Source: Sporosarcina aquimarina (GTDB taxonomy: Bacteria > Bacillota > Bacilli > Bacillales_A > Planococcaceae). From it: a stretch of 64,000 nt of DNA. Below the pieces are notes generated by a model. The model did no database searches. It saw only the letters and a list, made by a program, of their open reading frames with translations, and was not told the origin of the DNA. Shown here piece by piece: positions 25,804 to 35,267 of this stretch. Location: positions 42,676-106,675 of the forward strand of contig NZ_JACLBZ010000023.1 in the NCBI RefSeq assembly GCF_019748715.1, read 5' to 3'. Within the stretch, counting starts at the first letter, position 1. Each line of letters opens with the position of its first letter. A program made the translations under genes and the position numbers.

Positions 25804-26274
25804 ATGGAAGTAGTATATATTGCAGGTGGATGTTTATGGGGAGTACAGGCTTTTGTAAAAACTTTACCTGGAGTTATGTTTACAGAAGCAGGAAGAGTTA
25901 ATGGAACAAGTCATACACTTGCGGATGATTACGATGGGTACGCCGAATGTGTAAAGACAGGATTTGATCCGACAATCGTAACGATCAGGGAATTAATGGG
26001 TTATTTATTCGAGATTATTGATCCATACAGTTTGAACAAACAAGGGCAGGATGTTGGCGAGAAGTATAGAACAGGGGTATATAGTGAAAAGCCTGAACAC
26101 TTAAAGGAGGCGCAGGCATTCCTTAGTGAGAGAAACGATTATGACCTGATAGTTGTTGAAGTATTATCTTTTACAAATTATGTGAGAAGTGCAGAAGAAC
26201 ATCAAGACAGATTGGCTAGATATCCAAATGATTATTGTCATATTCCAGAAGAAATCTTACGTAAATATAAGTAA
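25804..26274 (+). CDS. Divergent MsrA-type peptide methionine sulfoxide reductase
   Basis: A 156-residue protein with the MsrA fold: the catalytic motif GGCLWGVQ near residue 9 corresponds to GCFWG, but with Leu in place of Phe. QDVGEKYRTGVY matches the QxxDxGxQYR region, with Glu for Gln, and IIDPYSLNKQGQD matches the preceding loop. The usual GYxGG after the catalytic motif is replaced by GRVNGTSHT. The C-terminus has AEEHQDRLARYPNDYC in place of the usual EYHQxY. It belongs to a divergent MsrA branch; activity on free or protein-bound methionine sulfoxide is inferred from the retained Cys. ATG 25804 follows AGGGGAG. Confidence 0.75.
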   Translation: MEVVYIAGGCLWGVQAFVKTLPGVMFTEAGRVNGTSHTLADDYDGYAECVKTGFDPTIVTIRELMGYLFEIIDPYSLNKQGQDVGEKYRTGVYSEKPEHLKEAQAFLSERNDYDLIVVEVLSFTNYVRSAEEHQDRLARYPNDYCHIPEEILRKYK

Positions 26275-26305
26275 GTGGGATCAGGAAAAGATGACAAGCT
26301 AAAGT

Positions 26306-26333
26306 AAAGGACCGTAAACAACAGGTCCTTTTT
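26306..26333. terminator. Bidirectional terminator between msrA-like and SLAP genes
   Basis: AAAGGACC/GGTCCTTT stem with a ten-base loop, T-run on the right strand and A-run on the left. Confidence 0.75.
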
Positions 26334-26706
26334 ATTTAACCAACAATCGCCAAGAATCAGATGGCTCGTCTACGCTCTGGACGTTTTCAGGCGAAAACAC
26401 AAATGACCAAGGCGTCGCGGTGTATGGAGGAACGTCCAATGTAAGAACAAACTTATCCTGTGCAATTACCTCTTCTTGTTCATTCAGTACAGTGGCTGTT
26501 ACTTCGCGAATGGAAAGCAGGCTCGAACGATTATTTTGTAAAAAGACCGTTGCGACGAAACCGCCGTCTCGTTTTCGTTTCATAAGAATAGGGCTCGCGG
26601 TAAACCCTTTGTGTACCGGTTTCTTTGTCTTGTATTGATGGATAAATGCTTGTTTTTGTTGATCGGATAATGTGTCCTCCCAAGTTTCCTCAAATACCAC
26701 CTGCAT
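26332..26706 (-). CDS. SLAP-domain-like protein
   Basis: A 124-residue soluble protein with no signal peptide or membrane segment. The region HKGFTASPILMKRKRDGGFVATVFLQN, the later REVTATVLNEQ and VPPYTATPWSFVFSPENV resemble the SLAP domain found in Bacillales proteins and in accessory Sec S-layer loci, as I recall it. Its role outside such loci is unknown. ATG 26706 is preceded by AAAGGGGG. Single gene, convergent with the msrA-like gene. Confidence 0.6.
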   Translation of the reverse strand: MQVVFEETWEDTLSDQQKQAFIHQYKTKKPVHKGFTASPILMKRKRDGGFVATVFLQNNRSSLLSIREVTATVLNEQEEVIAQDKFVLTLDVPPYTATPWSFVFSPENVQSVDEPSDSWRLLVK

Positions 26707-26908
26707 AGTGCAGACCCCCTTTATTTCATAGTTATTCTCGAATATCGAGATTTTATTCCTATATTTACCGTACAGAGCTAAATTCTATTACTTTAGACGA
26801 AGTGAACTGAGACTAAGTTCCTTCTAGCAGTGTGGCGCTGAATGCTCTTTGTGAATGATGTATACTAGATACATATTGATTAACATAAATACTAAAGGAG
26901 AGAGGTTC

Positions 26909-27376
26909 ATGATTCGAGTTTTATTTGTCTGTTTGGGGAATATTTGTCGTTCTCCCATGGCTGAAGGAGTTTTTCGTAAAATGGTGCACGATGAACAGCT
27001 GGCGGATCAAATTGAAGTAGATTCCGCAGGCACAAGTGATTGGCATATCGGAAAGCCGCCGCATAAAGGAACATTATCAAAGTTGAAGGAATACGAGGTA
27101 TCTGCGGAAGGAATGGCAGGTCGTCAATTAACCATAGAAGATGCAGAGGCTTTTGATTATATTATCGGAATGGATACTGAGAATATAACGAACATTCGTG
27201 GTCGATTCGGAGACACAGATCATCAGCGCATCATTCGTTTTTTGGATTTAACAAGTCATCAAAAAGATGTACCGGATCCTTATTTTACAGGTGATTTCCA
27301 AGAAACCTATGACTTGGTACTTGAAGGCTGCCAAGCGTTATTGGACCTTATCAAGAAAGAGGAACTTTTAAAATGA
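26909..27376 (+). CDS. Low-molecular-weight protein tyrosine phosphatase
   Basis: A 155-residue phosphatase. The P-loop CLGNICRS (C-x5-R) lies at residues 8-15 and the general acid Asp in DVPDPYFTGDF near residue 125. It resembles B. subtilis YfkJ more than the arginine phosphatase YwlE, but P-loop position 5 is Ile here, as in tyrosine-specific members, so tyrosine phosphatase is favoured. ATG 26909 is chosen because AAAGGAGAGAGG precedes it; the longer frame from 26855 has no binding site. The stop overlaps the next start by four bases. Confidence 0.92.
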   Translation: MIRVLFVCLGNICRSPMAEGVFRKMVHDEQLADQIEVDSAGTSDWHIGKPPHKGTLSKLKEYEVSAEGMAGRQLTIEDAEAFDYIIGMDTENITNIRGRFGDTDHQRIIRFLDLTSHQKDVPDPYFTGDFQETYDLVLEGCQALLDLIKKEELLK

Positions 27377-28074
27377 ATATACCGATTTTATATGAAGACA
27401 ATCATTTATTAGTGGTTGAAAAGCCGGTCAATATCCCTGTGCAAGAAGACCGCAGCGGGGATGTAGACGTACTATCTACTCTCAAGAAAGACATTAAAAG
27501 GCGGTATCAGAAACCTGGAAATGTTTATCTAGGACTGGTGCATCGACTGGATCGTCCAGTTGGTGGGGTGATGGTATTTGCGAAGACATCAAAGGCGGCG
27601 TCTCGTTTATCCGATCAATTACGCAGAGGAACGATTGATCGGCAGTATTTGGCGGTCGTTCATGGAGTACCGAAGAAAAAACAGGCAACACTCCGTCATT
27701 TCCTCTTTAAAGATCGTCAAAAAAATCAAGTCTTCAGTGTTGATCGAAATTATCCTGAAGCGAAAGCCGCGAGCTTAGATTATTATTTGCTTGGGAAAGA
27801 GTCGAATAAAAGTATATTGAATGTCCGTCTTCATACTGGCCGTTCCCATCAGATCCGTGTCCAAATGGCGACAGAAGGTTTTCCATTGTTTGGAGATCAA
27901 AAGTATGGAAGTAGGGTTAACAAACCTGGTGAGCAAATTGCGTTATGGGCACATACGCTGGAATTTGCACATCCAACAACGAAAGAAACTCTGCGTTTTG
28001 TCTCGAAACCTCCTAACCTTTATCCGTGGGAACTTTGGAATGACCGAGACCAAGTTTACCAAACTTATGGTTAG
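27373..28074 (+). CDS. RluA-family pseudouridine synthase
   Basis: Converts uridine to pseudouridine in RNA. The catalytic motif LVHRLDRPVGGVMVFAKT is near residue 57 with Asp as nucleophile; the usual S/T-G after it is replaced by VGG. Later motifs are NVRLHTGRSHQIRVQMA and LFGDQKYG. No S4 domain is present; at 233 residues it is a short member of the family. The start overlaps the phosphatase stop (ATGA), so the two are translationally coupled. The exact RNA target is unknown. Confidence 0.92.
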   Translation: MNIPILYEDNHLLVVEKPVNIPVQEDRSGDVDVLSTLKKDIKRRYQKPGNVYLGLVHRLDRPVGGVMVFAKTSKAASRLSDQLRRGTIDRQYLAVVHGVPKKKQATLRHFLFKDRQKNQVFSVDRNYPEAKAASLDYYLLGKESNKSILNVRLHTGRSHQIRVQMATEGFPLFGDQKYGSRVNKPGEQIALWAHTLEFAHPTTKETLRFVSKPPNLYPWELWNDRDQVYQTYG

Positions 28075-28090
28075 TTGTTACAGCAGTTTC

Positions 28091-28119
28091 TTGACTTACG
28101 AATTCAGGGCATCTACACT
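28091..28119 (+). promoter_or_regulatory. Sigma-A promoter of the D-aspartate-ligase-like gene
   Basis: TTGACT, 17-base spacer, TACACT, embedded in GTTTCTTGACTT and CTACACTTAA. The same two blocks and spacing occur at 31484-31512 before the FemX-like gene. The start codon lies only about 25 bases beyond the predicted transcription start. Confidence 0.8.
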
Positions 28120-28149
28120 TAAGTGGAAAAACGTCTGCTGGAGGAATTT

Positions 28150-29364
28150 ATGAGCAAGCATCCCTTTATTCCGATTATTGTCGGAACGAATATTAACGCC
28201 TATAATATGGCGATTTCATTTCATGAAGAATATCAGATCAAATCGGTCATTGTCGGAAGAGAATCATTGCCTTTCACAAGTTATAGTACGATTACCGATA
28301 TCCAAGAACTGCATCCAGGCTTGCATGATCCAAAAATATTCGTCCAATTTTTGCGTGAAGTGGCAAAGAAGTACCGTACAGCTGACCAAAAGCTTGTGCT
28401 AGTCGGTACGGATGATTTATATGTGCGTCTGATCATTGAACAGCGAGAAGCATTACAAGAGGATTTCTTGTTTAATTACATCGACGAAGAGATTATGAAC
28501 GCGGTGTATATTAAGAAAAACTTCTATGAGTTATGTGCGGAACATGGTATCGATACGCCTTCTACGTATTTCCATTCGTGTCGATCGGATGAACCGTTTA
28601 CGGAGCGGGTGTTGTTTCCGGTCATTATCAAGCCGAGTGACGGAGTGCAATATTACCGCCATCCGTTTGAAGGACTTCAGAAAATTTATAAGGTCGATAC
28701 ATATGAGGAAATCAACCGCATTATCCAGATGGTGAAAGCAAGTGGCTATACGGAAGACTTGATCATCCAAGATTTCATTCCCGGAGATGATACGTATATG
28801 TGGGACGCGGTCTATTATGCTGATCAACATGGTAAACCGCAGCTGATCACGTTTGCTCAAGTCGTGTTGCAAGAGCGTGCGATGACAGCGATTGGAAACT
28901 ATACGGCATTGATCACACGTTATCATGAAGAAATGATGACGAAGCTGGCAAAATTCCTGGAAGCGGTCGGCTATGTAGGATATGGGAACTTTGACTTGAA
29001 GTATGATGAACGCGATGGCAAGTTTAAAGTATTTGAAGTGAATATTCGTCAAGGACGTTCAAGCTATTATATTACACAATGCGGACAGAACATGGCGAAG
29101 TATTTGGTGGATGATTTAGTTTATGGTATCGAAAAGCCATTGACTTATTTGGACGAACATTTCTTGTTTACTGTTGTGCCAAAAGCGGTTTTGAACAAGT
29201 TTGTTGATGATCCTTCTATACAAAAGGAAATCAGTTCATTGATCAGAGCAGGGAAGTATGGGAACCCGTTGTTTTATAAAAAAGATCGACATATGAAGCG
29301 GAAGTTGTATTTGTTGATGAGACAGATTAATTATTATAAGAAATATAAGAATTCAAAAGATTAA
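28150..29364 (+). CDS. D-aspartate (or D-glutamate) ligase of peptidoglycan, ATP-grasp (Asl family)
   Basis: A 404-residue ATP-grasp protein. FIPIIVGTNINAYNMAISFHE opens the N-terminal domain. PVIIKPSDGVQYYRHPFEG, IIQDFIPGDDTYMWD and GYGNFDLKYDERDGKFKVFE form the nucleotide and Mg2+ site, followed by NIRQGRSSYY. The C-terminus YGNPLFYKKDRHMKRKLYL resembles Enterococcus faecium Asl as I recall it, the enzyme that activates the beta-carboxyl of D-Asp and links it to the Lys side chain or bridge residue. ATG 28150 follows GGAGGAATTT. Which D-amino acid is used cannot be read from sequence. Its promoter matches that of the FemX-like gene at 31618. Confidence 0.88.
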   Translation: MSKHPFIPIIVGTNINAYNMAISFHEEYQIKSVIVGRESLPFTSYSTITDIQELHPGLHDPKIFVQFLREVAKKYRTADQKLVLVGTDDLYVRLIIEQREALQEDFLFNYIDEEIMNAVYIKKNFYELCAEHGIDTPSTYFHSCRSDEPFTERVLFPVIIKPSDGVQYYRHPFEGLQKIYKVDTYEEINRIIQMVKASGYTEDLIIQDFIPGDDTYMWDAVYYADQHGKPQLITFAQVVLQERAMTAIGNYTALITRYHEEMMTKLAKFLEAVGYVGYGNFDLKYDERDGKFKVFEVNIRQGRSSYYITQCGQNMAKYLVDDLVYGIEKPLTYLDEHFLFTVVPKAVLNKFVDDPSIQKEISSLIRAGKYGNPLFYKKDRHMKRKLYLLMRQINYYKKYKNSKD

Positions 29365-29377
29365 ATAAGAAAAATCT

Positions 29378-29416
29378 GCCCTAGAAGTCGATTCCACCTG
29401 ACTTCTAGGGCTTTTT
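29378..29416 (+). terminator. Terminator of the ATP-grasp ligase gene, family T copy 3
   Basis: CTAGAAGTCGATTCCACCTGACTTCTAG, then GG and CTTTTT. Family of hairpins also at 12549, 18121 and 44696. Confidence 0.9.
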
Positions 29417-29572
29417 GTATGAGAAAACTGGCCTGATCAGCGGGGGAGAGAAAAGTGCAGTATCTGGCTGGTTTGGTTCGGTCCAAGAGTGCTTTGGCGC
29501 GTACCTCTGCATTTCTTGCCAATCATGAAAAAAAAGCTGTTACTGAAAGCGTTTGGACTTTCAGAACAGCCA
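29378..29572. repeat. Convergent terminator cassette, copy 2
   Basis: Same order as 18118-18392: plus terminator, ATCAGCGGGGGAGAG, TTTGGTTCGGTCC, CTTTGGCGCGTACCTCTG, then a minus-strand terminator GGCTGT...ACAGCC. It is shorter, with a single TTTGGTTCGGTCC block. Confidence 0.75.
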
Positions 29573-29573
29573 T
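29532..29573 (-). terminator. Terminator of the chemoreceptor gene
   Basis: Minus strand: GGCTGTTCTGAAAG pairs with CTTTCAGTAACAGC, followed by TTTTTTTT. Second half of the cassette. Confidence 0.8.
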
Positions 29574-29584
29574 GTTTTATTTCA

Positions 29585-31321
29585 TTAGCTAAATCTATCA
29601 ACAAGATCATGCATTTTCTCGGCTTCGGTGTGTAGATCGAGTGAGGCGTGCATGATAGTGTTGATGGCGGCTTTCTGTTCGTCGATTGATGCGTTGACTT
29701 CTTCTGTTGCAGCTGCGGATTCGGCGGCAACGGAAGCGATTTGGTTAATGGCCTGTACAACGCTTTGTCGATTTTCATCCATATTGTTCATATCATTTTC
29801 CATTGTTCGGAGCAAATTCGTAATATTATTAATGGAATCCGATAATTGTTCAAACGCACTTTTGGTTTCTTGAATCGTGTCTGTTTGATTACTCGATAGA
29901 TCGAGTGTGTATTTCATTTGATTTTCAGCAGATGTTGTGTCTTTTCGGATGTGCACTAACAAATCACGCACTCTTGTGGTCGCTTCATTTGTGTCTTCCG
30001 ATAATTGACGGACTTCATTTGCGACAACAGCGAACCCTTTACCGTGTTCACCTGCACGTGCAGCCTCAATACTGGCGTTCAGTGCGAGTAAATTCGTTTG
30101 CTCAGAGATGGAAGAAATCGTCTGGACAATCGTCTGGATTTCGTTCATTCTCGACATCAGTTGTGAGAAGTTACCTTGCAGATCATGGATAACTACATTG
30201 AAGGTTTGAGAATTTTCTTCTAAGTTTACTGCCTTTTCCATTCCGGAATTTTGCAAACTGTTAATGTTGTGCATCTCTTTGACGACGTGTTCGTATTGTT
30301 CAGTCGCATTGGAAATAAGTGCAGATAAATGATCGACTTTCGTAATGGCGACTTCCGCTTCTTCCGCTTGCATCACTGCTCCTGAAGAGACTTCATTAAT
30401 CGCGCTGTGGATCTCATCTGCAGATGCTGTCGTTTCCTCGGTGATAGCACTGAGCGTTTCGGAAGATTCCTTCATGCGCTCTGAGGATAATCTAGTGTGA
30501 CCGACCATTTCGTTTAAACTGTTTTTCATTTCATTCACATTTTCAGCCAGATGACCTAACTCGTCACGAGAACGGATAGGAATATCCAAACCTGTCAGCT
30601 TACCTTCTGCTATTTCAGCGGTGATTAAGCGGATATTCTTAATGTATGATGTCAGGCGACCTGAGAAGATAGAGAACAAAGCAATACCGACGATGACAGA
30701 AATAACGACAGAGATTAATGTGTACCAAAGAACATTTTTCGCGCCTGCGTTAAAGTCCACTATATAAGTACCAGCCGCCACAATCCACCCCCAGTGAGGA
30801 TCCTGTAGGCTATATGTGATTTTCGGTGCTTCAACATTCAAGTTGGTAGGTAACGGCCAATCGTATTGTACATACCCACCTCCGCTTTTTGCTTCAGCAA
30901 TGACTTCGCGAATGAAGTACCGGCCGTCTTTCGTTTTAGATTCATACAGACTTTCACCTTCCTTTTGCGGATGGACAAGCAAAGTACCTTCTTCATCTAC
31001 TACGTAAAAGTAGAAGTTCTCGCCGTATTTTGCTGGATTATCTAAAGAGCGCGTTCCGCCTTCATCCAAGGGGGCTCCCATAATTTTTATTTTTGCTCGG
31101 TCCTGTGCTTCTTGCAAAGTGAGCGCTCCATTTTCTACCTGTACATTCAACTCGTCAATTAAATCAAGTACAGCATATGTACCGTTTTGGAGCCCCATTT
31201 CACCGACTTTTTCTAATTCCGACTTTGCAACAAAGTAGTTGACGATTCCGACTACAATTAATGGAATCAAAATAACTAAAGCTGCAAGCGCTATCAATTT
31301 GTTGCGTACTGAGCCTTTCAT
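29585..31321 (-). CDS. Methyl-accepting chemotaxis protein with an external Cache-type sensor
   Basis: A 578-residue chemoreceptor. Helix 1 is at about residues 8-30, then an external sensor of about 160 residues with [17 protein letters not shown] and [11 protein letters not shown], a Cache-like fold. Helix 2 is near 195-218, followed by a HAMP linker ([24 protein letters not shown]) and a signalling domain with the invariant hairpin tip [19 protein letters not shown]. No C-terminal pentapeptide tether for CheR is present. It likely senses a small ligand outside the cell and acts through CheW/CheA, which are not in this window. ATG 31321 follows AAGGGGG. No clear sigma-D promoter was found. 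Confidence 0.95.
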   Translation of the reverse strand: MKGSVRNKLIALAALVILIPLIVVGIVNYFVAKSELEKVGEMGLQNGTYAVLDLIDELNVQVENGALTLQEAQDRAKIKIMGAPLDEGGTRSLDNPAKYGENFYFYVVDEEGTLLVHPQKEGESLYESKTKDGRYFIREVIAEAKSGGGYVQYDWPLPTNLNVEAPKITYSLQDPHWGWIVAAGTYIVDFNAGAKNVLWYTLISVVISVIVGIALFSIFSGRLTSYIKNIRLITAEIAEGKLTGLDIPIRSRDELGHLAENVNEMKNSLNEMVGHTRLSSERMKESSETLSAITEETTASADEIHSAINEVSSGAVMQAEEAEVAITKVDHLSALISNATEQYEHVVKEMHNINSLQNSGMEKAVNLEENSQTFNVVIHDLQGNFSQLMSRMNEIQTIVQTISSISEQTNLLALNASIEAARAGEHGKGFAVVANEVRQLSEDTNEATTRVRDLLVHIRKDTTSAENQMKYTLDLSSNQTDTIQETKSAFEQLSDSINNITNLLRTMENDMNNMDENRQSVVQAINQIASVAAESAAATEEVNASIDEQKAAINTIMHASLDLHTEAEKMHDLVDRFS

Positions 31322-31483
31322 TGTGTATATCCCCCTTTTTTACAAAAAACATGAAACTTTTCTCCCTTATTCATAGTATAGGCTATTTTGGATAACAAAG
31401 GAATAGCATATAACATTTGACATGTGAATTTTCAACGAATTCGGCTTGAGTTTCAATTCGCAATTCATTCGTCGCCCCGTTTC

Positions 31484-31512
31484 TTGACTTGAAAAATGCA
31501 GTAAGCTACACT
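31484..31512 (+). promoter_or_regulatory. Sigma-A promoter of the FemX-like gene
   Basis: TTGACT, 17-base spacer, TACACT, in the same GTTTCTTGACTT/CTACACTTAA context as the promoter at 28091-28119. The spacers themselves differ, so the match is confined to the recognition elements and their flanks. Confidence 0.8.
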
Positions 31513-31617
31513 TAATAGAGCTGTGGCTGTACCATTCTTTCAAAAATCTACACTTTTTTGGATAGGCTTGAAACTTGAATTGTACGGAGCTGCAGTAACG
31601 TAAGGAGTGTTCCGGAA

Positions 31618-32661
31618 GTGCCGATTTTGGATAAAAACAAAGCAGAAGATGTTAGAAGATATGAAACGTTTGTAAGAAATTCACCTTTTAGATCAATTAC
31701 CCAGGATCCCAATTGGGCGAATGTCAAAGATGATTGGGGAAATGAGCAAGTATATGTTGAACGTGATGGTGAGATTGTAGCAGCGATGTCACTGCTGATC
31801 AAAAAAGTGCCAGGCGGATATTCATTGTTATATGCTCCGAGAGGTCCGATTTGTGATCTGCATGACAAGCAATTAGTAGAAGAGTTATTGAAAGAAGCCG
31901 ATGTGATTGCTAAGAAATACAAAGCATTTGCACTGAAAATGGATCCTGAACAACTCTTTACAGAACAATTGGATCAGATCTATCGCAATGCTGGTTACAT
32001 AGTGCGCAACGAAGGGGCAGGGAAAGAGGATTTGATTCAGCCCCGATATAATATGATTGTAAAATTGACAGACGAAGATCCAGATTCTTTGATGTTGAAA
32101 TTCCGGGGGCGTACAAGAAGTAAAATACGTAGTTCAGCACGCAACGGGGTGGAGGTTACTTACTCCCGAAGTGATGATTATCTAAAGAAGTTTTTTGAGA
32201 TTTACGAAGAAATGTCTGTTCGAAATCAAATTTCAATCCGTTCATATGAATACTTTCTGAAAATGCGTGAAGCCTTCGATGACTTGCGGATTTACTTGGC
32301 TAAGCATGAAGACGACTATTTGGCTGGCGCTGTGACCATAAACTATAACGGCAAGCTATACTATCTGTATGCAGGTAGTTCCAATACAAAACGTAACCTA
32401 AATCCCAGTTATCTCATGAATTATGAAATGATGAAGTGGGGGCTCGAAATCGGAGCCGAACAGTATGACCTCGGAGGAGTATTTGTTCTCGATAGCGAAC
32501 AGGACGGATTATATAATTTCAAAAACAGTTTTTGCCAAAAAGATGGAGTAACCGAATTTATTGGAGAAATTGATAAAGTATATAAACCATTCATCTACAA
32601 CATGTTTGTAAAAGTGGTGCCTAAAATCCAAAAGATGAAAAAGAAGCTTCAAAAAAAATAA
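31618..32661 (+). CDS. FemX/FemAB-family peptidoglycan bridge aminoacyltransferase
   Basis: A 347-residue tRNA-dependent transferase made of two GNAT-like subdomains. Family blocks seen are FRSITQDPNWANVKDDWG, YSLLYAPRGPICD, LMLKFRGRTRSKIRSSARNGVEV and the C-terminal LYYLYAGSSN followed by YDLGGVF. It should add an amino acid (Gly, L-Ala or L-Ser) from charged tRNA to the lipid II Lys side chain. No coiled-coil arm insertion of the FemA type is obvious. GTG 31618 follows AAGGAG at 10 bases; no ATG is near. With the Asl-like ligase it would build a bridge such as L-Ala-D-Asp; the residues themselves are inference. Confidence 0.88.
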   Translation: MPILDKNKAEDVRRYETFVRNSPFRSITQDPNWANVKDDWGNEQVYVERDGEIVAAMSLLIKKVPGGYSLLYAPRGPICDLHDKQLVEELLKEADVIAKKYKAFALKMDPEQLFTEQLDQIYRNAGYIVRNEGAGKEDLIQPRYNMIVKLTDEDPDSLMLKFRGRTRSKIRSSARNGVEVTYSRSDDYLKKFFEIYEEMSVRNQISIRSYEYFLKMREAFDDLRIYLAKHEDDYLAGAVTINYNGKLYYLYAGSSNTKRNLNPSYLMNYEMMKWGLEIGAEQYDLGGVFVLDSEQDGLYNFKNSFCQKDGVTEFIGEIDKVYKPFIYNMFVKVVPKIQKMKKKLQKK

Positions 32662-32699
32662 CCGGTTGAACCCCTCAACTAAAGAAAAGAGTGAACCGA

Positions 32700-33884
32700 A
32701 TGACTTTTTTAGATAAGCTGAATGAATCTTTGCGCACGAAATGGAAATTTAAGCAGCCCATGCCGATCCAGACGCTCATGATTCCCGAAATGTTGGCTGG
32801 TAAAGATATCGTGGCAGAGTCGCCGACAGGAACAGGTAAGACATTGGCATATGTCTTACCTTTGATCCAAATGGTTAATGGAGATTTGCCAAAGACACAA
32901 GCACTAATTATAACGCCTTCGCAGGAATTGTCGATGCAAATTGTTAATGTGATCCGTGATTTAGTAGAGGGAACTTCTGTAACAGTTACCCAGCTAATTG
33001 GCGGCGCAAATATGCAGCGTCAAATAGAAAAACTGAAAAAGAAACCAACGATTGTAGTAGGGACACCTGGAAGATTGAATGAACTCGTAAAAGAAAGAAA
33101 GTTGAAGATGTACGATGTTCATTATGTAGTTATCGATGAAGGCGATCAGTTACTTTCGCGCGAATACAGAGTGATGGTGAAGAGCTTGATTGAAGCAGCA
33201 AATCCTGAACATCAGCTTGCAGTCGTCTCCGCTACAATCACTGAGGAGATCGAACTTGTTGCCAAACGGATGATGAAAGATCCGATCCGCTTACAAGTCA
33301 ATGCAGATGAAATCCCGGAGAGCGGACATGTTGTTCATTCCTACATCAAAGTAGATGATCGCAAGAAGACAGATGTTCTGCGCGGAATTTCTGCGTTATC
33401 TGGAGTCCGTGCCTTGACCTTCATGAACAATGTGGATCAGTTACGGATGAAAGAGTTAAAGTTGTTGTATAATGATGCACCAATCGCTGTTTTGTATTCT
33501 GATATGAAGAAGTTCGACCGACAGAAAACGCTTGAGGACTTCAGGGAAGGCAAGATTCGTGTACTCATCGCAACAGACTTAGCAGCTCGTGGCTTGGATA
33601 TCGAAGGATTGACACATGTAATCCATGTCGATGTGCCTCATACTGTGGAGCAATATTTGCACCGTTCAGGACGTACAGGACGCGCAGGGGCAGATGGTGA
33701 AGTACTGACATTGCTCTCTTATGCAGAAGAGCGGGATTATCGTAAGGTTACAAAAGGAATCAAGACTGTACAGAAAGTTTGGTACAGCGGAAATCTAGTC
33801 GAAGGTAACGCCAAAACGGTTGAAGAAATGAAAAAAGCTGCGCCGAAGACTAAGAAATCGAAACCTAAACAAAAAAAGAACTAA
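32700..33884 (+). CDS. DEAD-box-family RNA helicase, YfmL-like
   Basis: A 394-residue two-domain helicase. Motifs: Q motif PMPIQ, I AESPTGTGKT, Ia TPSQELSMQ, Ib GTPGRLNEL, II with IDEGD (Asp-Glu-Gly-Asp instead of DEAD), III SAT, IV-V TFMNN and IATDLAARGLDI, VI HRSGRTGRAG. The changed third residue of motif II and the segment GGANMQRQIEKLKKKPTIVVGTPG resemble B. subtilis YfmL as I recall it, which acts in ribosome assembly. A short Lys-rich tail replaces a third domain. ATG 32700 is chosen; GTG 32691 is an alternative and the binding site (AAGAAAAGAG) is weak. Confidence 0.9.
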   Translation: MTFLDKLNESLRTKWKFKQPMPIQTLMIPEMLAGKDIVAESPTGTGKTLAYVLPLIQMVNGDLPKTQALIITPSQELSMQIVNVIRDLVEGTSVTVTQLIGGANMQRQIEKLKKKPTIVVGTPGRLNELVKERKLKMYDVHYVVIDEGDQLLSREYRVMVKSLIEAANPEHQLAVVSATITEEIELVAKRMMKDPIRLQVNADEIPESGHVVHSYIKVDDRKKTDVLRGISALSGVRALTFMNNVDQLRMKELKLLYNDAPIAVLYSDMKKFDRQKTLEDFREGKIRVLIATDLAARGLDIEGLTHVIHVDVPHTVEQYLHRSGRTGRAGADGEVLTLLSYAEERDYRKVTKGIKTVQKVWYSGNLVEGNAKTVEEMKKAAPKTKKSKPKQKKN

Positions 33885-33890
33885 TCAAAC

Positions 33891-33960
33891 TGAGCATCGC
33901 GGTATTTCGCGCATGCTCTTTTTTATGAAAAAAGAGCATTGCAGTTTCACAATGCTCTCG
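33891..33960. terminator. Two back-to-back terminators between the helicase and map
   Basis: Plus hairpin GAGCATCGCG...CGCGCATGCTC followed by TTTTTT (33892-33924); minus hairpin GAGCATTG...CAATGCTC followed on that strand by TTTTTT (33928-33960). Both stems start with GAGCAT. Confidence 0.8.
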
Positions 33961-33964
33961 AATA

Positions 33965-34741
<777 letters not shown>

Positions 34742-34809
34742 TTATACAATCCATACTATATCATACTCTACTCATGAATTTTTAGTGATTTGCCCACAAA
34801 ATCACTTGT

Positions 34810-35151
34810 CTATTTCAGTACTTTTATTCCTTGGAAAACATTCCAAATGAGCACGACAAGAAACAATAGGCTATATAAGACGATGAACATCAATGGAGCG
34901 AACCCCCAGAATAGAACATTGCCATCTAGCATTGCACCAGATTGAGTGTTGAATGAAAGGACGGAAAACGACAGTAAGACAAAGGCGGCAATCAATAAAG
35001 ACATGGGAATGATATGAGAAATGAATGACTTTTTCGCGTGATTGCGAACATCAACTTCATCTGTCACAAAATATATAATAGCAGGCAGCAAAAGAGGCGC
35101 AAAAAAGATGCTGAAGTAACATAGGGAAGAGAGTAATTTTGTATTTGACAT
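34810..35151 (-). CDS. DUF4870 small membrane protein
   Basis: A 113-residue protein with three to four hydrophobic helices. LSSLCYFSIFFAPLLLPAIIYF followed by VRNHAKKSFISHIIP and a C-terminal FLVVLIWNVFQGIKVLK is the DUF4870 (Tic20-like) pattern. Function unknown. ATG 35151 follows TTGGAGG. Single gene. Confidence 0.8.
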   Translation of the reverse strand: MSNTKLLSSLCYFSIFFAPLLLPAIIYFVTDEVDVRNHAKKSFISHIIPMSLLIAAFVLLSFSVLSFNTQSGAMLDGNVLFWGFAPLMFIVLYSLLFLVVLIWNVFQGIKVLK

Positions 35152-35232
35152 ATGCGGTAACCTCCAATACTTTCCTCTATAGCATGATAGTTCATACTAT
35201 AACCTATACCCAATTTTGCCAAATCATCACAC

Positions 35233-35267
35233 AAAAAAACACAGCTGTTTGAGTTTGCAGCTGTGTC
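35233..35267 (-). terminator. Terminator of the TspO-like gene
   Basis: ACACAGCTG/CAGCTGTGT stem; on the minus strand it is followed by TTTTTTT. The stem touches the gene's stop codon. Confidence 0.8.

Noticed and set aside
28531..29052. A 173-residue minus-strand ORF inside the ATP-grasp ligase gene
   Set aside because: Shadow ORF; the plus-strand protein carries the ATP-grasp motifs.
31322..31440. Sigma-D promoter for the chemoreceptor gene
   Set aside because: A GCCTATAC resembles the -10 element, but no TAAA lies 14-16 bases upstream.
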